Origin: Caldifarciminota bacterium
GTDB taxonomy: Bacteria; Hydrothermota; UBA3073; JACQXS01
Reading direction: 5' to 3'
Length of the DNA stretch: 38,015 nucleotides
Assembly (NCBI GenBank): GCA_023129235.1
Contig: JAGMCN010000034.1
Span: 1 to 38,015 of the forward strand
A model generated the notes under the pieces. The model worked only from the letters and a program-made list of their open reading frames with translations, made no database searches and was not told where the DNA came from. The position numbers and the translations under genes are program-made. This document shows positions 1-8,171 of this stretch, one piece after another. The first letter of the stretch is position 1. Each line of letters starts with the position of its first letter.

Positions 1-54
1 TAGAGCACCGGTTTCCTAAACCGGGGGTCGTGAGTTCGAGTCTCGCCAGGGGTA
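1..54 (+). tRNA. tRNA-Arg(CCU), 3' part
   Basis: The window opens inside a tRNA. Visible are the 3' side of the D-stem (GAGC), a perfect five-pair anticodon stem CCGGT/ACCGG around the loop TTCCTAA, giving anticodon CCT (reads AGG, arginine), then the T-arm GTGAG-TTCGAGT-CTCGC and the 3' acceptor strand CAGGGGT followed by discriminator A. No CCA is encoded. The 5' acceptor strand lies outside the window, so the acceptor pairing cannot be checked. Confidence 0.9.
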
Positions 55-91
55 ATAGAAACTTAAAATGCAAAAGTCAAAGTTTAAAATT

Positions 92-114
92 GTTCGCAGA
101 ATCCTGTGGACAAG
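92..114 (+). repeat. Family-1 interspersed repeat, intergenic copy
   Basis: The core TTCGCAGAATCCTGTGGACA recurs at 34812-34834 on the same strand, and inverted inside the WecA-like gene (35074-35092) and inside metE (36341-36360). This copy lies between the tRNA and the HsdR-N gene, just after an AAGT-rich stretch (61-90) of low complexity. Confidence 0.7.
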
Positions 115-149
115 CAGAGAGTTTTAAATAATTAAAAAAGGGGGGAAGA

Positions 150-1250
150 ATGAATGAGCCAAAAGCAAAGATTAAAGAGGAGCTCAAGAAGTTTCTATCA
201 GAGAAATTGGTTAGTAGAGTGAAAAACTACAAGGTCAAAGGAATAAGCGAATCTGACACTAAAGCAAAACTTGTAGAACCATTATTTGAGAAATTAGGAT
301 GGGACCTTCGCGGAGAAGAAGTAATAAGAGAATATCCAATTGGGTTAGAGGTGAAACCTGTAGATTATTTATTTAAAATAGATGAAGAAGCTCAATTTCT
401 TATGGAAGTTAGGAAAATTAATGTTTCATTAGAAGACAAGTCAGGAATAATGGAACAGAGCAAAGCAAACAGTATTAACTGGTGCGTGTTCACAGATGGG
501 AATAAAATAGAGGTATATAATTCTGATTGGGCCGGAGATGTTAAGAATAAAAAGTTTTTTGAAGTCTCTTTGGAAAAGCTTTCTCAAGAATTTTCTGGGA
601 GATTTGATACATTTTTTGAGAGTGTATGGTTATTATCCAGAGAAAGCATGATATCTCGGGAGTTGGAAAAAGAGGGAGAAAGAGAATATGCCAAGAGAGT
701 AATTTTGGAGATATTTAAAGATGAAGAGACCTTGAAATTCATAGGCGGAAGAGCAAGAGTTAAAAAAGTAAAGGTGAAGATAGTAAGAAATGTTCTTAGG
801 GAATTGGAGATTAAAGAAGCTTTCCCTTTTCCATTAAGGCCCCCGGAGGAATTAGTTCCAAAAGAAAAAGAGGTTGCCTCGAAAATCGCATCTGCCAAAG
901 AATCCCCAAAAACAGTTGCTCCAACTGACCAAGAGGATGTTATGGGAGAGATTATAGAGCATATTCACGATTCCTCAGTAAAAGAGGCTTTTAAGACAGC
1001 GATAGATACATTTAGAAAATTCGGCAGGGATGTAAGCGAAGAGCCAACCAAGAAAGTTGTTGTTTATAAGGTTAAAAACAGGGGCTTTGCGAAGTTACAT
1101 CCTTATAGAAATTATTTTGAGATAAGCATCTTTAATTTAGCTCTTAGGAAATGGTTATCATTTGATGTTGAGCGAGAGACTTTAAACCGACTCCAAGATC
1201 GCATAGATAAAGCTAAAGATAGTTACAAGGAGCTCCGAAAAAGGAGATGA
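150..1250 (+). CDS. HsdR N-terminal-like (type I/IV restriction) nuclease-domain protein
   Basis: This 366-aa protein starts with a domain resembling the N-terminus of type I restriction R subunits (HSDR_N family). The segment KLVEPLFEKLGWD is followed by REYPIG, an aspartate in VDY (about D72), a strand MEVRK (about 85-89) and NWCVFTDGN. In this PD-(D/E)xK fold the usual motif is E-V-K; here it is E86-V87-R88-K89, so the catalytic lysine is replaced or shifted by one position. No helicase motor, specificity or methylase gene is nearby, so this is an orphan and not a type I system. The C-terminal about 100 residues (HPYRNYFEI) look like a separate small domain of unknown role. The ATG follows a strong GGGGG/AAGG-type ribosome site. 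Its stop overlaps the start of nadE. A DNA-binding or nuclease role is inferred. Confidence 0.65.
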   Translation: MNEPKAKIKEELKKFLSEKLVSRVKNYKVKGISESDTKAKLVEPLFEKLGWDLRGEEVIREYPIGLEVKPVDYLFKIDEEAQFLMEVRKINVSLEDKSGIMEQSKANSINWCVFTDGNKIEVYNSDWAGDVKNKKFFEVSLEKLSQEFSGRFDTFFESVWLLSRESMISRELEKEGEREYAKRVILEIFKDEETLKFIGGRARVKKVKVKIVRNVLRELEIKEAFPFPLRPPEELVPKEKEVASKIASAKESPKTVAPTDQEDVMGEIIEHIHDSSVKEAFKTAIDTFRKFGRDVSEEPTKKVVVYKVKNRGFAKLHPYRNYFEISIFNLALRKWLSFDVERETLNRLQDRIDKAKDSYKELRKRR

Positions 1251-1966
1251 ATCTACCGGATAAAATAAGCGAATGGATTAAAGCCAAAGTAGATGAAGCG
1301 GGAGCAAAAGGAATTGTTCTTGGTTTGTCTGGAGGACTTGATTCAGCAGTTGTAGGGGTTTTGGCAAAGCAATCTTTAGGGAAAAATGTATTAGGAATCA
1401 TAATGCCCTGTCATAACGAGCAGGATTGCGAAGAAGATGCTAATCTCATCGCAACAAAATTCAAGATTAAGACAGCTCGCGTGGTTCTTGACAAGATTTT
1501 TGATGAACTCCTCAATGTTTTGCCTGATGCATCAAATCTAACTCAAGCTAATTTAAAGCCAAGACTCAGGATGCTTATTTTATATTATTTTGCGAATAAA
1601 CTAAATTATCTTGTGGCTGGGACTGGCAATAAGAGCGAGTTAACGGTCGGATATTTCACAAAGTATGGAGATGGGGGAGTTGACATTCTTCCTTTGGGTA
1701 GACTTTTGAAGACTCAGGTAATAGAGCTTGCGAAAGAGCTCAAAATACCTCAAAAAATAATAGAGAAAGCTCCTTCAGCAGATTTGTGGAAGGGGCAGAC
1801 AGACGAAGGAGAGCTTGGAATTTCGTATGCAGAACTTGACAAGACTATTCTGGCGATAGAATCTGGCAATCCAGAAACTACAGACCCAATGGTTTTAAAC
1901 AAGTTGCTCAATCTAATGCAAGCTTCAGAGCATAAAAGGTTGCCTGTCCCATTTTTAAAAACCTGA
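1247..1966 (+). CDS. nadE: NH3-dependent NAD+ synthetase
   Basis: This enzyme catalyses the last step of NAD synthesis: it adenylates nicotinic acid adenine dinucleotide with ATP and amidates it with ammonia, in the cytoplasm. The PP-loop SGGLDS is at residues 28-33. AGTGNKSEL and the C-terminal PSADLWKGQTDE segment, both characteristic of the family, follow. At 239 aa it is the short form and has no glutaminase (nitrilase) domain, so it should use free ammonia unless a partner supplies it. The ATG overlaps the previous stop (ATGA). The GGAG ribosome-site sequence directly abuts the start, which suggests translational coupling with the upstream gene. Confidence 0.93.
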   Translation: MNLPDKISEWIKAKVDEAGAKGIVLGLSGGLDSAVVGVLAKQSLGKNVLGIIMPCHNEQDCEEDANLIATKFKIKTARVVLDKIFDELLNVLPDASNLTQANLKPRLRMLILYYFANKLNYLVAGTGNKSELTVGYFTKYGDGGVDILPLGRLLKTQVIELAKELKIPQKIIEKAPSADLWKGQTDEGELGISYAELDKTILAIESGNPETTDPMVLNKLLNLMQASEHKRLPVPFLKT

Positions 1967-1991
1967 ATTTTTTAGAATTTTAAAAATTAAG

Positions 1992-3785
1992 GTGAGAGAA
2001 AAAAGAATATCATCGCTTTTTTGTTTAACCTCTGCAATATTTTCAATTCTCCTAATAAGAATTATTGCACTTCAGCTAATGAATGTCCAAAAATACAAAC
2101 GACTTGCAAGAGAAAATTATGTAAAACCTCAAGTTGTAGAATCGCCAAGAGGAATAATATATAGCAGAGACAGAAAAGTACTTGCCGAGAATATTCCAAG
2201 TTATACAATTATTATAGATTCTAATCGGATAACAGAAGAGGAATATAGAGAATTTTCTTCATTTTTGAAGTTGCACAGCCATCCGGATAGTGTACCTTTA
2301 CAAACTGGAAGCCCGTGTCACTATGTAATAAATAAAATTCCTTTCTCAATAGTTTGTGATATTGAGGAACACAAAGAGGATTTTCCAAATGTTTCTATAA
2401 TAGCACGTCCAACAAGAAGATATCCTAATTATGAGATTTTTTCACACCTTTTGGGTTATACATCGGAGATTTCAAAAAAAGAGCTTAAAGCTCATCCCGG
2501 CTATAGATTAGGAACTACTATTGGTAAGTCAGGGATAGAAAAAAGTTATGAAGAATTTTTGCGTGGCAAAGATGGAACGAAGTATATAGAAGTGGATGTA
2601 AGAGGTCGTGAGCTCGAGCTTATATCTTATGTTTCTCCTGAGCCGGGTTGTGATATATGGCTTAATATTGATGCAGAACTTCAAATATTTGCTTATGAGA
2701 TTTTGCCAGATAGAGGAGCTTGTGTAGCAATGAACCCTCAAAGTGGTGAGATTCTATTGTGGGTATCAAAGCCGGGATTTGACCCAAATTTTTTCTCTGG
2801 AGGAATCCCTTCTAAAATATGGAGAGAATGGAGAGAAGATTCTCTTTCTCCTCTTTGGGACCGGGTAATGAAAGGATGTTTTCCTCCTGCTTCAGTTTTT
2901 AAGCTTATTACTGCTGCCGCTGGACTTGAAAAAGGAATAGTAGGTCCTCATACTAAACAACCAGTGCAATGCAATGGAAGTATGATGATTGGAAGAAGGG
3001 AATTCAAGTGTTGGGAGACTCACGGCTCTTTAAATTTAATAGATGCAATCGTTTACTCTTGTGATGTCTATTTTTACCAACTTGGAATCTTGCTTGGCGT
3101 CGAGAGAATAATGAGTCAAGCTAAAAAAGTTGGGCTTGGGGAGAAAACAGGAGTAGATATTCCAGGTGAACTTACTGGACTTATACCCTCAGAGAAATGG
3201 TATGACAAAAGATATGGCAAAGGTAGATGGAGTAAAGGAATTTCAGCAAATCTGTCGGTAGGACAAGGAGAGATACTTACCAGTCCACTTCAGATTTTGT
3301 ATTTTGTATCAGGAATTGCTAATCGCAAGGTTTTGAATACTCCGAGAATTGTAGCACGAGCAATAAGTTCAGATGGAGAAGAAGTTTTTTCAAACACTCC
3401 ACATTCTCGTACTCTCCCGTGGAGTGCTGAGACAATAGAAGTTTTAAGACAGGGGATGTTAGGAGTTGTGGAGAGGATTGATGGCACAGGAGGATTGGCG
3501 AGAGTTCCGGGAATAAAGGTAGCTGGGAAAACGGGAACAGCCCAGAATCCCGGCGGAGAGCACCATGCATGGTTTGTAGCTTTTGCCCCTTATGATAACC
3601 CTGAGATTTGTGTTGTGGTATTTATTGAAAATGGAGGGATGGGTGGTTCAGTAGCAGCCCCAATAGCAGGACAGATACTCAATAAGTTTTTCTACAAAAG
3701 TAAAGAGAGAATTTCTAAATCCGAAATCCTAAACTCTAAACAAATTCAAATGACCAAAATTCAAGACATATGTTTTGGATTTTGA
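1992..3785 (+). CDS. mrdA: Penicillin-binding protein 2 (peptidoglycan D,D-transpeptidase)
   Basis: This is a class B PBP that cross-links peptidoglycan during lateral wall growth. It has an N-terminal membrane anchor (about residues 8-27), a PBP dimerisation domain (ESPRGIIYSRDRKVLAEN onward) and a transpeptidase domain. The transpeptidase domain contains the active-site S-V-F-K box (PPASVFKLITAA, about residue 301), an SxN-type motif present as SCD (about 357) and the KTG box (AGKTGTAQ, about 512). The length of 597 aa is normal for PBP2. The start is GTG with AAG just upstream. The last about 24 codons (after KERI) are read from a palindromic repeat, not from PBP sequence. The protein therefore carries an acquired C-terminal tail, probably dispensable. 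No mreC, mreD or rodA is adjacent. Confidence 0.92.
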   Translation: MREKRISSLFCLTSAIFSILLIRIIALQLMNVQKYKRLARENYVKPQVVESPRGIIYSRDRKVLAENIPSYTIIIDSNRITEEEYREFSSFLKLHSHPDSVPLQTGSPCHYVINKIPFSIVCDIEEHKEDFPNVSIIARPTRRYPNYEIFSHLLGYTSEISKKELKAHPGYRLGTTIGKSGIEKSYEEFLRGKDGTKYIEVDVRGRELELISYVSPEPGCDIWLNIDAELQIFAYEILPDRGACVAMNPQSGEILLWVSKPGFDPNFFSGGIPSKIWREWREDSLSPLWDRVMKGCFPPASVFKLITAAAGLEKGIVGPHTKQPVQCNGSMMIGRREFKCWETHGSLNLIDAIVYSCDVYFYQLGILLGVERIMSQAKKVGLGEKTGVDIPGELTGLIPSEKWYDKRYGKGRWSKGISANLSVGQGEILTSPLQILYFVSGIANRKVLNTPRIVARAISSDGEEVFSNTPHSRTLPWSAETIEVLRQGMLGVVERIDGTGGLARVPGIKVAGKTGTAQNPGGEHHAWFVAFAPYDNPEICVVVFIENGGMGGSVAAPIAGQILNKFFYKSKERISKSEILNSKQIQMTKIQDICFGF

Positions 3786-3831
3786 ATTTAGATATTGTTT
3801 AGGATTTAGTGCTTTGAATTTAGGATTTATA
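3715..3831 (+). repeat. Long imperfect palindromic repeat overlapping the end of mrdA
   Basis: This AT-rich element begins TAAATCCGAAATCCTAAAC and ends in the complementary GTTTAGGATTTAGTG...TTTAGGATTTA, so its ends form inverted repeats. It supplies the last codons and the stop of mrdA. It fills the whole spacer up to the next gene, whose ATG lies nine bases after it, leaving no clear ribosome site for that gene. Confidence 0.75.
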
Positions 3832-3839
3832 AAAATAAG

Positions 3840-5615
3840 ATGGATTTTTGGGAAAGAATAAAGGAAAGAGTGCTTGTTGCTGATGGAGCAATGGGAACTC
3901 TTCTTTATGAGCGCGGAGTGCCAAAAGGTCATTGCTATGACGAGCTTAATCTGTCCAATCCAACACTCATTCAAGAAATACATAAAGCTTATCTTGATGC
4001 TGGTGCTGAGCTAATTGAAACTAATACCTTCGGGGCAAACGAGTATATTCTCTCAAAATACTATGACCTTGGTGAAAAAAGCAAAGAAATTAACTATAGA
4101 GGTGCGAAAATTGCAAGAGAAGTAGCGAGGGATAAATTTGTAGCTGGAACTGTAGGGCCGGTTACAAGACCACTTGAATCAAGAGAAAAGTTACAGTCAT
4201 CAGAAATAAAGGAGATTTTTACATCACAGATTCTTGCTCTTCTGGAAGGAGGAGTAGACCTCATTATCCTTGAGACTATGGCTTCTATTGATGAGCTTCT
4301 ATTGGGATTTCGGGCTGCAAGAGCAGTATGCGACCTACCTATAATATGCCAACTTTCATTTGCTGAAGATGGTCGCACAATTTTAGGTGTTGACCCTGTA
4401 GAGGCATCTATTAGACTTGACAAAGAAAAAGTCCAAATAATAGGTGCTAATTGCGGAATAGGACCCCAGAGCGTATATGAATCCATTCAGCGTATGGGGC
4501 ATATAACTCAGGCAACACTTTCAGCACAACCAAATGCAGGTAGAGCAAGTTGGACTGGAGAAAAGTTTGTGTATCCTGCTACACCAGAGTATTTTGCAGA
4601 CTACGCCAAACGTTATGTGAGTAGCGGAGTCTCGATAATAGGTGGTTGCTGTGGAACTACTCCTGCATACATATCTGCTATTAAAAACGCTGTTGAATCC
4701 TTAACTCCGAAGCCCAGAAAAATTGTGCAAATAAATGTAGGAGCAGGGTTGAAGCCCACTCCTACCGGTAGGGACGAGGTTACCTCGCCCCTACAACAAA
4801 TGCTTAAGGAGAAATTTGTTCTCAGTCTTGAACTTGAGCCACCAAAATCCACAAATGTTGAAAAAGAGTTACTCACAGCTGAAAGTTTTAAAAACTTAGG
4901 TGGGGATTGCGTTAATATATCAGATAATCCTATGGCGAGACTCCGGATGAGTCCTATTCCCCTTGCCCATATAATTCAGGATAAAGTGGATATTGAGGTA
5001 ATCCTACATTTTACCTGTAGAGACAGAAATCTCCTCGCAATTCAGTCTGACCTGATTGGAATGCATGCTCTGGGAATTCAGAACATACTTGCCCTAACAG
5101 GTGACCCACCATCAGTCGGGGATTATCCATTTGCAACAGCTGTTTTCGAAATTAACTCTGAAGGGCTTGTAGAAATCATAAACTCTCTTAACAATGGAAC
5201 AGACTGGCTCGGCAATCCAATTCCTAATCCAACTTCTTTTTTTGTGGGTGTTGCGAGTGGTTTAGACGGGCTATCCCGCACAAAGAAAAAAATAGCCAAA
5301 GGAGCAAGATTTATTCAAACTCAACCAATATTTGATATAGAGAATTTCCGAAAGTTTGTCTCGGAGTTCCCTGATATTCCTGTAATCGCAGGAATTCTTG
5401 TGCTTGGGAGCTTGCGACAGGCTGAGTTTATTCAAAATGAAGTCCCCGGAATTACTATCCCAGACCCAATAATGGAGAGAATGAAAAAAGGAGCTACTGA
5501 TGAGGGAGCAATTATTGCCAGAGAATTGCTTGGAGAGTTACGAAAGTTCTCCGATGGTGCGTGTATAATGATTCCAGGTGGAAAATATGAACTTATTAAG
5601 GATGTGCTAAAATGA
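3840..5615 (+). CDS. Bifunctional homocysteine S-methyltransferase / 5,10-methylenetetrahydrofolate reductase
   Basis: This is a fusion enzyme of the YitJ type. Residues about 1-290 are a zinc-dependent homocysteine methyltransferase barrel: DGAMGTLLYERG at the start, and the zinc ligands in GANCGIGP (about 204) and GGCCGTTP (about 267). Residues about 320-591 are a MetF-like flavin barrel: LELEPPKS, ALTGDPP, GVASGLDG and FIQTQPIFD. Together they would make 5-methyl-THF and transfer a methyl group to homocysteine, giving methionine. The length (591 aa) fits the family at about 610. The linker between the domains (about residues 300-319, GAGLKPTPTGRDEVTSP) is encoded by two tandem DNA hairpins, an inserted repeat. 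The metE gene at the window end belongs to the same pathway. No cobalamin-dependent MetH is visible. Confidence 0.93.
   Translation: MDFWERIKERVLVADGAMGTLLYERGVPKGHCYDELNLSNPTLIQEIHKAYLDAGAELIETNTFGANEYILSKYYDLGEKSKEINYRGAKIAREVARDKFVAGTVGPVTRPLESREKLQSSEIKEIFTSQILALLEGGVDLIILETMASIDELLLGFRAARAVCDLPIICQLSFAEDGRTILGVDPVEASIRLDKEKVQIIGANCGIGPQSVYESIQRMGHITQATLSAQPNAGRASWTGEKFVYPATPEYFADYAKRYVSSGVSIIGGCCGTTPAYISAIKNAVESLTPKPRKIVQINVGAGLKPTPTGRDEVTSPLQQMLKEKFVLSLELEPPKSTNVEKELLTAESFKNLGGDCVNISDNPMARLRMSPIPLAHIIQDKVDIEVILHFTCRDRNLLAIQSDLIGMHALGIQNILALTGDPPSVGDYPFATAVFEINSEGLVEIINSLNNGTDWLGNPIPNPTSFFVGVASGLDGLSRTKKKIAKGARFIQTQPIFDIENFRKFVSEFPDIPVIAGILVLGSLRQAEFIQNEVPGITIPDPIMERMKKGATDEGAIIARELLGELRKFSDGACIMIPGGKYELIKDVLK
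4737..4797 (+). repeat. Two tandem Family-2 hairpins inside the fusion gene linker
   Basis: The first hairpin (4737-4765) has arms GTAGGAG/CTCCTAC. The second (4768-4794) has arms GTAGGGACGAGG/CCTCGCCCCTAC with one mismatch around a TTA loop. The same GTAGGG...CCCTAC design occurs in intergenic copies at 34461-34490, and related hairpins lie at 10265-10293 and 14618-14673. Here the pair is read in frame, adds about 20 residues and contains no stop codon. Confidence 0.8.
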
Positions 5616-5683
5616 ACCACAAGAGCATAGATACCGTCCTCTGCCTTTATGGGAAAATACTTTTCGGGGCTCAATAGTTAGGA

Positions 5684-6421
5684 ATGGGAAAAATGAATAT
5701 AAAAAGGTGTATTTTTGAGGGTGTTCTGATTTTTGGTACGGCTTTTACTTTATGGGCTGGAGACATTGCAAAATTTAATGATGTCTCTATACTTGATAAC
5801 GAAAATGCGTATGCAGTTGGAAATAATGGAGCGGTTATGAAAAAGACACAAGATAAGTGGAAAGAAATAAATCTTGCAGTAACTCCTCAAATTAAACAAA
5901 CTGAATGGGACTTTCGGGGTATATGCTTTGTAGATTCACAAACTGGCTGGATTGTTGGCAATAATGATGAGCAACAAGGTGTTGTGTTGAAAACAAAAGA
6001 TGGAGGAGAGAATTGGACTGCCGAGTTTCCAAAAGTAAGAGGTAAGGAGCTTCCATTTTATTGTATCAATTTCAGCAATGCAAGTATAGGATATATTGGA
6101 GCTGGCAATGGTTATGTGTTGAAAACTGTATATGGTGGTAAAAAGTGGATACCAACTGCCAAGCCAGTTCCTATTAGGATGTATAAGTCTAAATGTAAAG
6201 TTATAAGTTTATGGGTAGAGAGAGATTCTCCTCTTGGAGATCATGTGTGGGCTGAGGTAGTTACTGAAGAGGGGAAAAGAATGGTTTCGCGAAGTATAGA
6301 TGGAGGATGCAGTTGGGATATATGGGATCCTCTTTATGATAAAGAGTTTAGGGAGTTGTTTGGTATGACAAGAAATAATCCTGATTGGGTTAAGCCAAGT
6401 AGAGTAGATAGTAGCGAGTAG
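5684..6421 (+). CDS. Secreted Ycf48/BNR-type beta-propeller protein
   Basis: This 245-aa protein has an N-terminal signal peptide (basic MNIKR, then the hydrophobic stretch VLIFGTAFTLWAG). The rest consists of Ycf48/BNR-like propeller blades: NAYAVGNNGAVMKK, GVVLKTKDGGENWT, GYVLKTVYGGKKW and SRSIDGGCSWD, each with the Asp-box-like GGxxW turn. Proteins of this type bind partners or ligands outside the cytoplasm, and no enzymatic residues can be assigned. It is short for a complete propeller and lacks a C-terminal sorting domain. Its 3' end runs into a GTAGATAGTAG-like low-complexity repeat, so it may be truncated. A second in-frame ATG nine bases downstream is equally plausible as the start. 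Confidence 0.6.
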   Translation: MGKMNIKRCIFEGVLIFGTAFTLWAGDIAKFNDVSILDNENAYAVGNNGAVMKKTQDKWKEINLAVTPQIKQTEWDFRGICFVDSQTGWIVGNNDEQQGVVLKTKDGGENWTAEFPKVRGKELPFYCINFSNASIGYIGAGNGYVLKTVYGGKKWIPTAKPVPIRMYKSKCKVISLWVERDSPLGDHVWAEVVTEEGKRMVSRSIDGGCSWDIWDPLYDKEFRELFGMTRNNPDWVKPSRVDSSE

Positions 6422-6436
6422 TTAGTAGATAGGGAA

Positions 6437-8083
6437 ATGATAAGACTTTTAAACAGTAAGGTGAGGATTTATCCCTTGCGAATAAGAATATTTTTTATAA
6501 GTTTTATTGTTTTAACTCCAAGCCTCGTATATCCTTTAGAGCTTCATAACCTGGAGCTTGTGCTGGAAATTATGAGACCCGATACCTCTTCAATACATTC
6601 ACCTTTGGGGATTGGACTTGCCAGTGGAGATGTAAATGGAGACGGGTTTAGTGATATTATTGTAGGAGGAGGGGGGATTGGATACGATAAGTGTGTATGT
6701 GTCTATTATGGTGGAGAGACCCCAGACCCCACTCCTGATGTAATTATTATGCAAAAACCAGAAGATGAGGGGAATGCCTTTGGTAATTATGTAACAGTGG
6801 GAGATATAAATGGTGATGGATATGACGATGTAATGATAGGCGGTGGTTACCAAAGCCGCGCATATTTTGGAGGCGACCCAATGGACTCATTGCCTGATTT
6901 AATGCTAGAGTGTGGAGAATGGATGGGATGTGGTGACTTAAATAATGATGGATATGACGATTGGGCAATTGGACAGTGTGTCTGGGATGAAGGAAGAGGA
7001 AAAGTAATTATTTATTTTGGTGATTCTATTCCTGACATAATCCCTGATATTGTCTTATATGGTGAAGAGATTGGAAGAGGAAATTTTGGAGGGAGTATCC
7101 AGAGCGGGTTCGATGTGAATGGTGATGGATATGAGGATTTGTTTATATCTGCTAAAGGATATTATGGAAATAATGGGACCTGGCAGTATCAGGGTAAAAC
7201 TTATATTTATTATGGAGGTGACCCGATGGATACGGTTCCTGATGTTACAATGCTTGGCAAGTGCCCTTGGGACTTTTTTGGTATACCTGCGCTTGTGCCA
7301 GACCTTACCGGCGATGGATTTGATGATGCCTGTGTAGGGGACCCACTTGACAATGTGCATGATACGGTTTATTCTTACTGGGGTGGAAATCCGATGGATA
7401 GTGGAGTTGATTTAATCTTTAGCGGTGAATACTCTCGCAATCGATTTGGAAATTCAATTGGAGGTATAGAAAAAGTACACCCAAGCGGTTCAAAAGCAGT
7501 AAGTATTGGGAGTTGTTGTTATCCTGATCCTTATATTGATACTCTTCTACGTGGTAAAGTTTATGTTTATTTAGGAGGGACATCTCTTGACATTGTAGTT
7601 GATGCCTGGGCAGTTGGTGTAGATAGCCAGGAGATAGGATGGGTGGTTGCAAGTGCTGGTGATGTTGATGGCGATGGGATAGATGAAATTATGTTCTCAA
7701 ATTACGCGGCATTATCTTATATTCCTCACAAAGTCTGGATATGCAAGTATACGGGACCGGGGGTGGAAGAAACCAATTATCAATTAGCAATTAACAATTA
7801 TCAATTAGCAATTTCTCCAAATCCAGTTGTTCGGAGAGCAGTCATTAATTATCAGTTGCCAGTTAAAAGTAAGGTATCACTGGAAATTTATGATGTTAGT
7901 GGGAGATTAGTGAAGAAATTGTTTGATAAGTCCCAAAAGTTAGGGCAGTATGAAGTTATATGGAACGGGACTGATGAGAAAGGGAAGTCAGTGGCATCAG
8001 GAGTCTATGTTTTTAAGTTAAAAGTAAAAAGTGAAAAGTTGGAAGTTGAAAGGACAAAGAAGATACTTTTTTTAAAAGAGTAA
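6437..8083 (+). CDS. Secreted FG-GAP/integrin-alpha-like propeller with C-terminal FlgD/T9SS-type sorting domain
   Basis: This 548-aa protein opens with a signal or anchor helix (IFFISFIVLTPSLVYP). It then has about seven FG-GAP repeats with calcium-binding loops of the type D-x-N-G-D-G-x-x-D (DVNGDGFSD, DINGDGYDD, DLNNDGYDD, DVNGDGYED, DLTGDGFDD, DVDGDGIDE), matching a seven-bladed propeller. The final about 85 residues (ISPNP, VSLEIYDVSGRLV, GVYVFKLK) form a FlgD-like/type A sorting domain typical of type IX-exported surface proteins. Just before this domain a 21-bp tandem repeat encodes NYQLAIN twice. A second AAGT-rich repeat (about 8016-8052) encodes KLKVKSEKLEVE in the last strand. The function is probably adhesion or a structural surface role. 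Confidence 0.75.
   Translation: MIRLLNSKVRIYPLRIRIFFISFIVLTPSLVYPLELHNLELVLEIMRPDTSSIHSPLGIGLASGDVNGDGFSDIIVGGGGIGYDKCVCVYYGGETPDPTPDVIIMQKPEDEGNAFGNYVTVGDINGDGYDDVMIGGGYQSRAYFGGDPMDSLPDLMLECGEWMGCGDLNNDGYDDWAIGQCVWDEGRGKVIIYFGDSIPDIIPDIVLYGEEIGRGNFGGSIQSGFDVNGDGYEDLFISAKGYYGNNGTWQYQGKTYIYYGGDPMDTVPDVTMLGKCPWDFFGIPALVPDLTGDGFDDACVGDPLDNVHDTVYSYWGGNPMDSGVDLIFSGEYSRNRFGNSIGGIEKVHPSGSKAVSIGSCCYPDPYIDTLLRGKVYVYLGGTSLDIVVDAWAVGVDSQEIGWVVASAGDVDGDGIDEIMFSNYAALSYIPHKVWICKYTGPGVEETNYQLAINNYQLAISPNPVVRRAVINYQLPVKSKVSLEIYDVSGRLVKKLFDKSQKLGQYEVIWNGTDEKGKSVASGVYVFKLKVKSEKLEVERTKKILFLKE
7774..7813 (+). repeat. Two tandem 21-bp units in the FG-GAP gene
   Basis: The unit CAATTATCAATTAGCAATTA is repeated twice with a 21-base period, so it stays in frame and encodes NYQLAIN-NYQLAIS. 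It sits exactly at the junction between the propeller and the C-terminal sorting domain. Confidence 0.8.
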
Positions 8084-8100
8084 GAGGAAATAGTAATGCT

Positions 8101-8158
8101 TAAGAGAGATACAGAGATTAGATATATAAATGTTTTCCTCTGTGCTCTCTGTGGTTAA
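8101..8158 (+). repeat. Imperfect palindrome of the CCACAGAG type upstream of a glycosyltransferase
   Basis: The spacer reads AGAGAGATACAGAG on the left and CTCTGTGCTCTCTGTGGTTA on the right, which are inverted and similar. A related, better preserved element lies at 34689-34751. The ORF track start at 8130 is inside this element, which argues for the downstream ATG at 8172 as the real start of the next gene. Confidence 0.6.
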
Positions 8159-8171
8159 AAAAGGAGATAAA

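Noticed and set aside
150-1250. A complete type I restriction system or new defence island
   Set aside because: No hsdM, hsdS, helicase or other defence gene is nearby; the neighbours are nadE and mrdA.
4094-4876. Minus-strand ORFs opposite the methionine fusion gene
   Set aside because: They are antisense shadows of a gene with clear zinc-site and reductase motifs.
7774-7813. Possible CRISPR array or spacer-repeat structure
   Set aside because: There are only two directly adjacent 21-bp units with no spacers, and they are coding.
8130-8171. N-terminal extension of the glycosyltransferase in the ORF track
   Set aside because: These codons lie in a palindromic repeat and its flank. The ATG at 8172 has an AAGGAG site and begins the conserved MKIAMMGG.
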